Below are positions 50,180 to 50,268 of a stretch of 50,268 nucleotides of DNA, piece by piece. Within the stretch, counting starts at the first letter, position 1; each line of letters starts with the position of its first letter. The position numbers and the translations under genes are program-made. Below the pieces are notes generated by a model. That model was given only the letters and a program-made list of their open reading frames with translations, was not told the origin of the DNA and did no database searches. Source of the stretch: Acidobacteriota bacterium (GTDB lineage: Bacteria > Acidobacteriota > Terriglobia > Bryobacterales > Bryobacteraceae); assembly GCA_016870995.1 (NCBI GenBank), contig VFZU01000033.1, forward strand, positions 1-50,268, in the 5' to 3' direction.

Positions 50180-50268
50180 TCAGGCGGCTTGTTCGAGTTT
50201 TCTCAACTGCTCCTTTCTGTGGTCTGAGAGTTGCGTCATATTGAGATACCGGATTGCCTCGACCCAGT
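50180..50268 (-). CDS. C-terminal end of an unidentified leftward gene (start outside window)
   Basis: Reading the minus strand from the window edge gives WVEAIRYLNMTQLSDHRKE and then QLRKLEQAA before a TGA at 50182-50180. The tail is a charged helix, typical of a real C terminus. Only 28 complete codons are visible, so no family can be named. A hairpin follows it. Confidence 0.5.
   Translation of the reverse strand, partial: WVEAIRYLNMTQLSDHRKEQLRKLEQAA

Noticed and set aside
1-50268. CRISPR array, insertion sequence, prophage or tRNA
   Set aside because: I saw no regular repeats with spacers, no transposase or integrase motifs, no cloverleaf-like sequence in the short intergenic gaps, and no phage structural genes. 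A dedicated search would be needed to exclude a small or diverged one.

Overview
The window looks like chromosomal DNA of an Acidobacteriota bacterium, most likely of the Solibacter/Bryobacter group (Bryobacterales). The evidence is three Oar-like TonB-dependent receptors with N-terminal carboxypeptidase-regulatory-like domains, a DUF1501 + PSD1/DUF1549-DUF1553 pair, PQQ-type beta-propellers, and a C-terminal domain that matches the 'Solibacter uncharacterized C-terminal domain' family (TIGR03437) as I remember it. Base composition is GC-rich by eye, and coding density is very high, with many stop/start overlaps (ATGA, GTGA, TAGTG, TGATG). I saw no rRNA, tRNA, CRISPR array, insertion sequence or phage gene.

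Layout. 1-4429: end of an unidentified gene, then a leftward unit running GAF-ANTAR antiterminator, YheT-type hydrolase, and two MacB/FtsX-type permeases. 4451-6042: a HExxH peptidase with TPR-like repeats, coupled to a small conserved protein with a CxxC motif. 6089-14578: two large TonB-dependent receptors flanking a PiT phosphate transporter; the second receptor has an in-frame stop. 14607-19056: a PaiB-like flavin protein with a Tat-like leader, and the leftward PSD1 + DUF1501 pair. 19070-22406: a small membrane protein, a strong terminator and an NHL-repeat/TIGR03437 secreted protein split by an in-frame TAG. 22493-24747: TPR lipoprotein-like protein coupled to a polytopic membrane protein. 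24729-27328: a leftward operon, SmtB-like ArsR repressor, His-rich protein, Fur/Zur-like regulator, DUF507 and ribokinase, with a candidate SmtB/CzrA-type operator directly before the first gene.

27443-31469: SMP-30-like lipoprotein, a PQQ-type sugar dehydrogenase with a frameshift at a T7 run, and a PEP-CTERM protein. 31435-34446: leftward Fur, FHA-GAF-PP2C phosphatase and ThuA genes. 34471-35924: divergent sigma factor plus membrane anti-sigma-like protein. 35921-41563: S9 peptidase, a Tat-type glycosidase-like protein and a penicillin-acylase-type Ntn hydrolase. 41556-46217: two divergent related PQQ-like beta-propeller proteins; one is coupled to an SGNH-fold protein that has lost its catalytic Ser and His and to a small domain protein, the other to a cytochrome c-HhH fusion. 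46318-49623: third TonB-dependent receptor, closed by a clear terminator. 49680-50268: a short secreted-domain remnant and the end of a leftward gene.

Taken together the region serves uptake and periplasmic/extracellular breakdown of organic matter, with metal-responsive and sigma/phosphatase regulation. The most notable points are the compact zinc-type operon with its operator, three disrupted large secreted-protein genes within about 20 kb, the catalytically dead SGNH protein, and the paired propeller/cytochrome loci.
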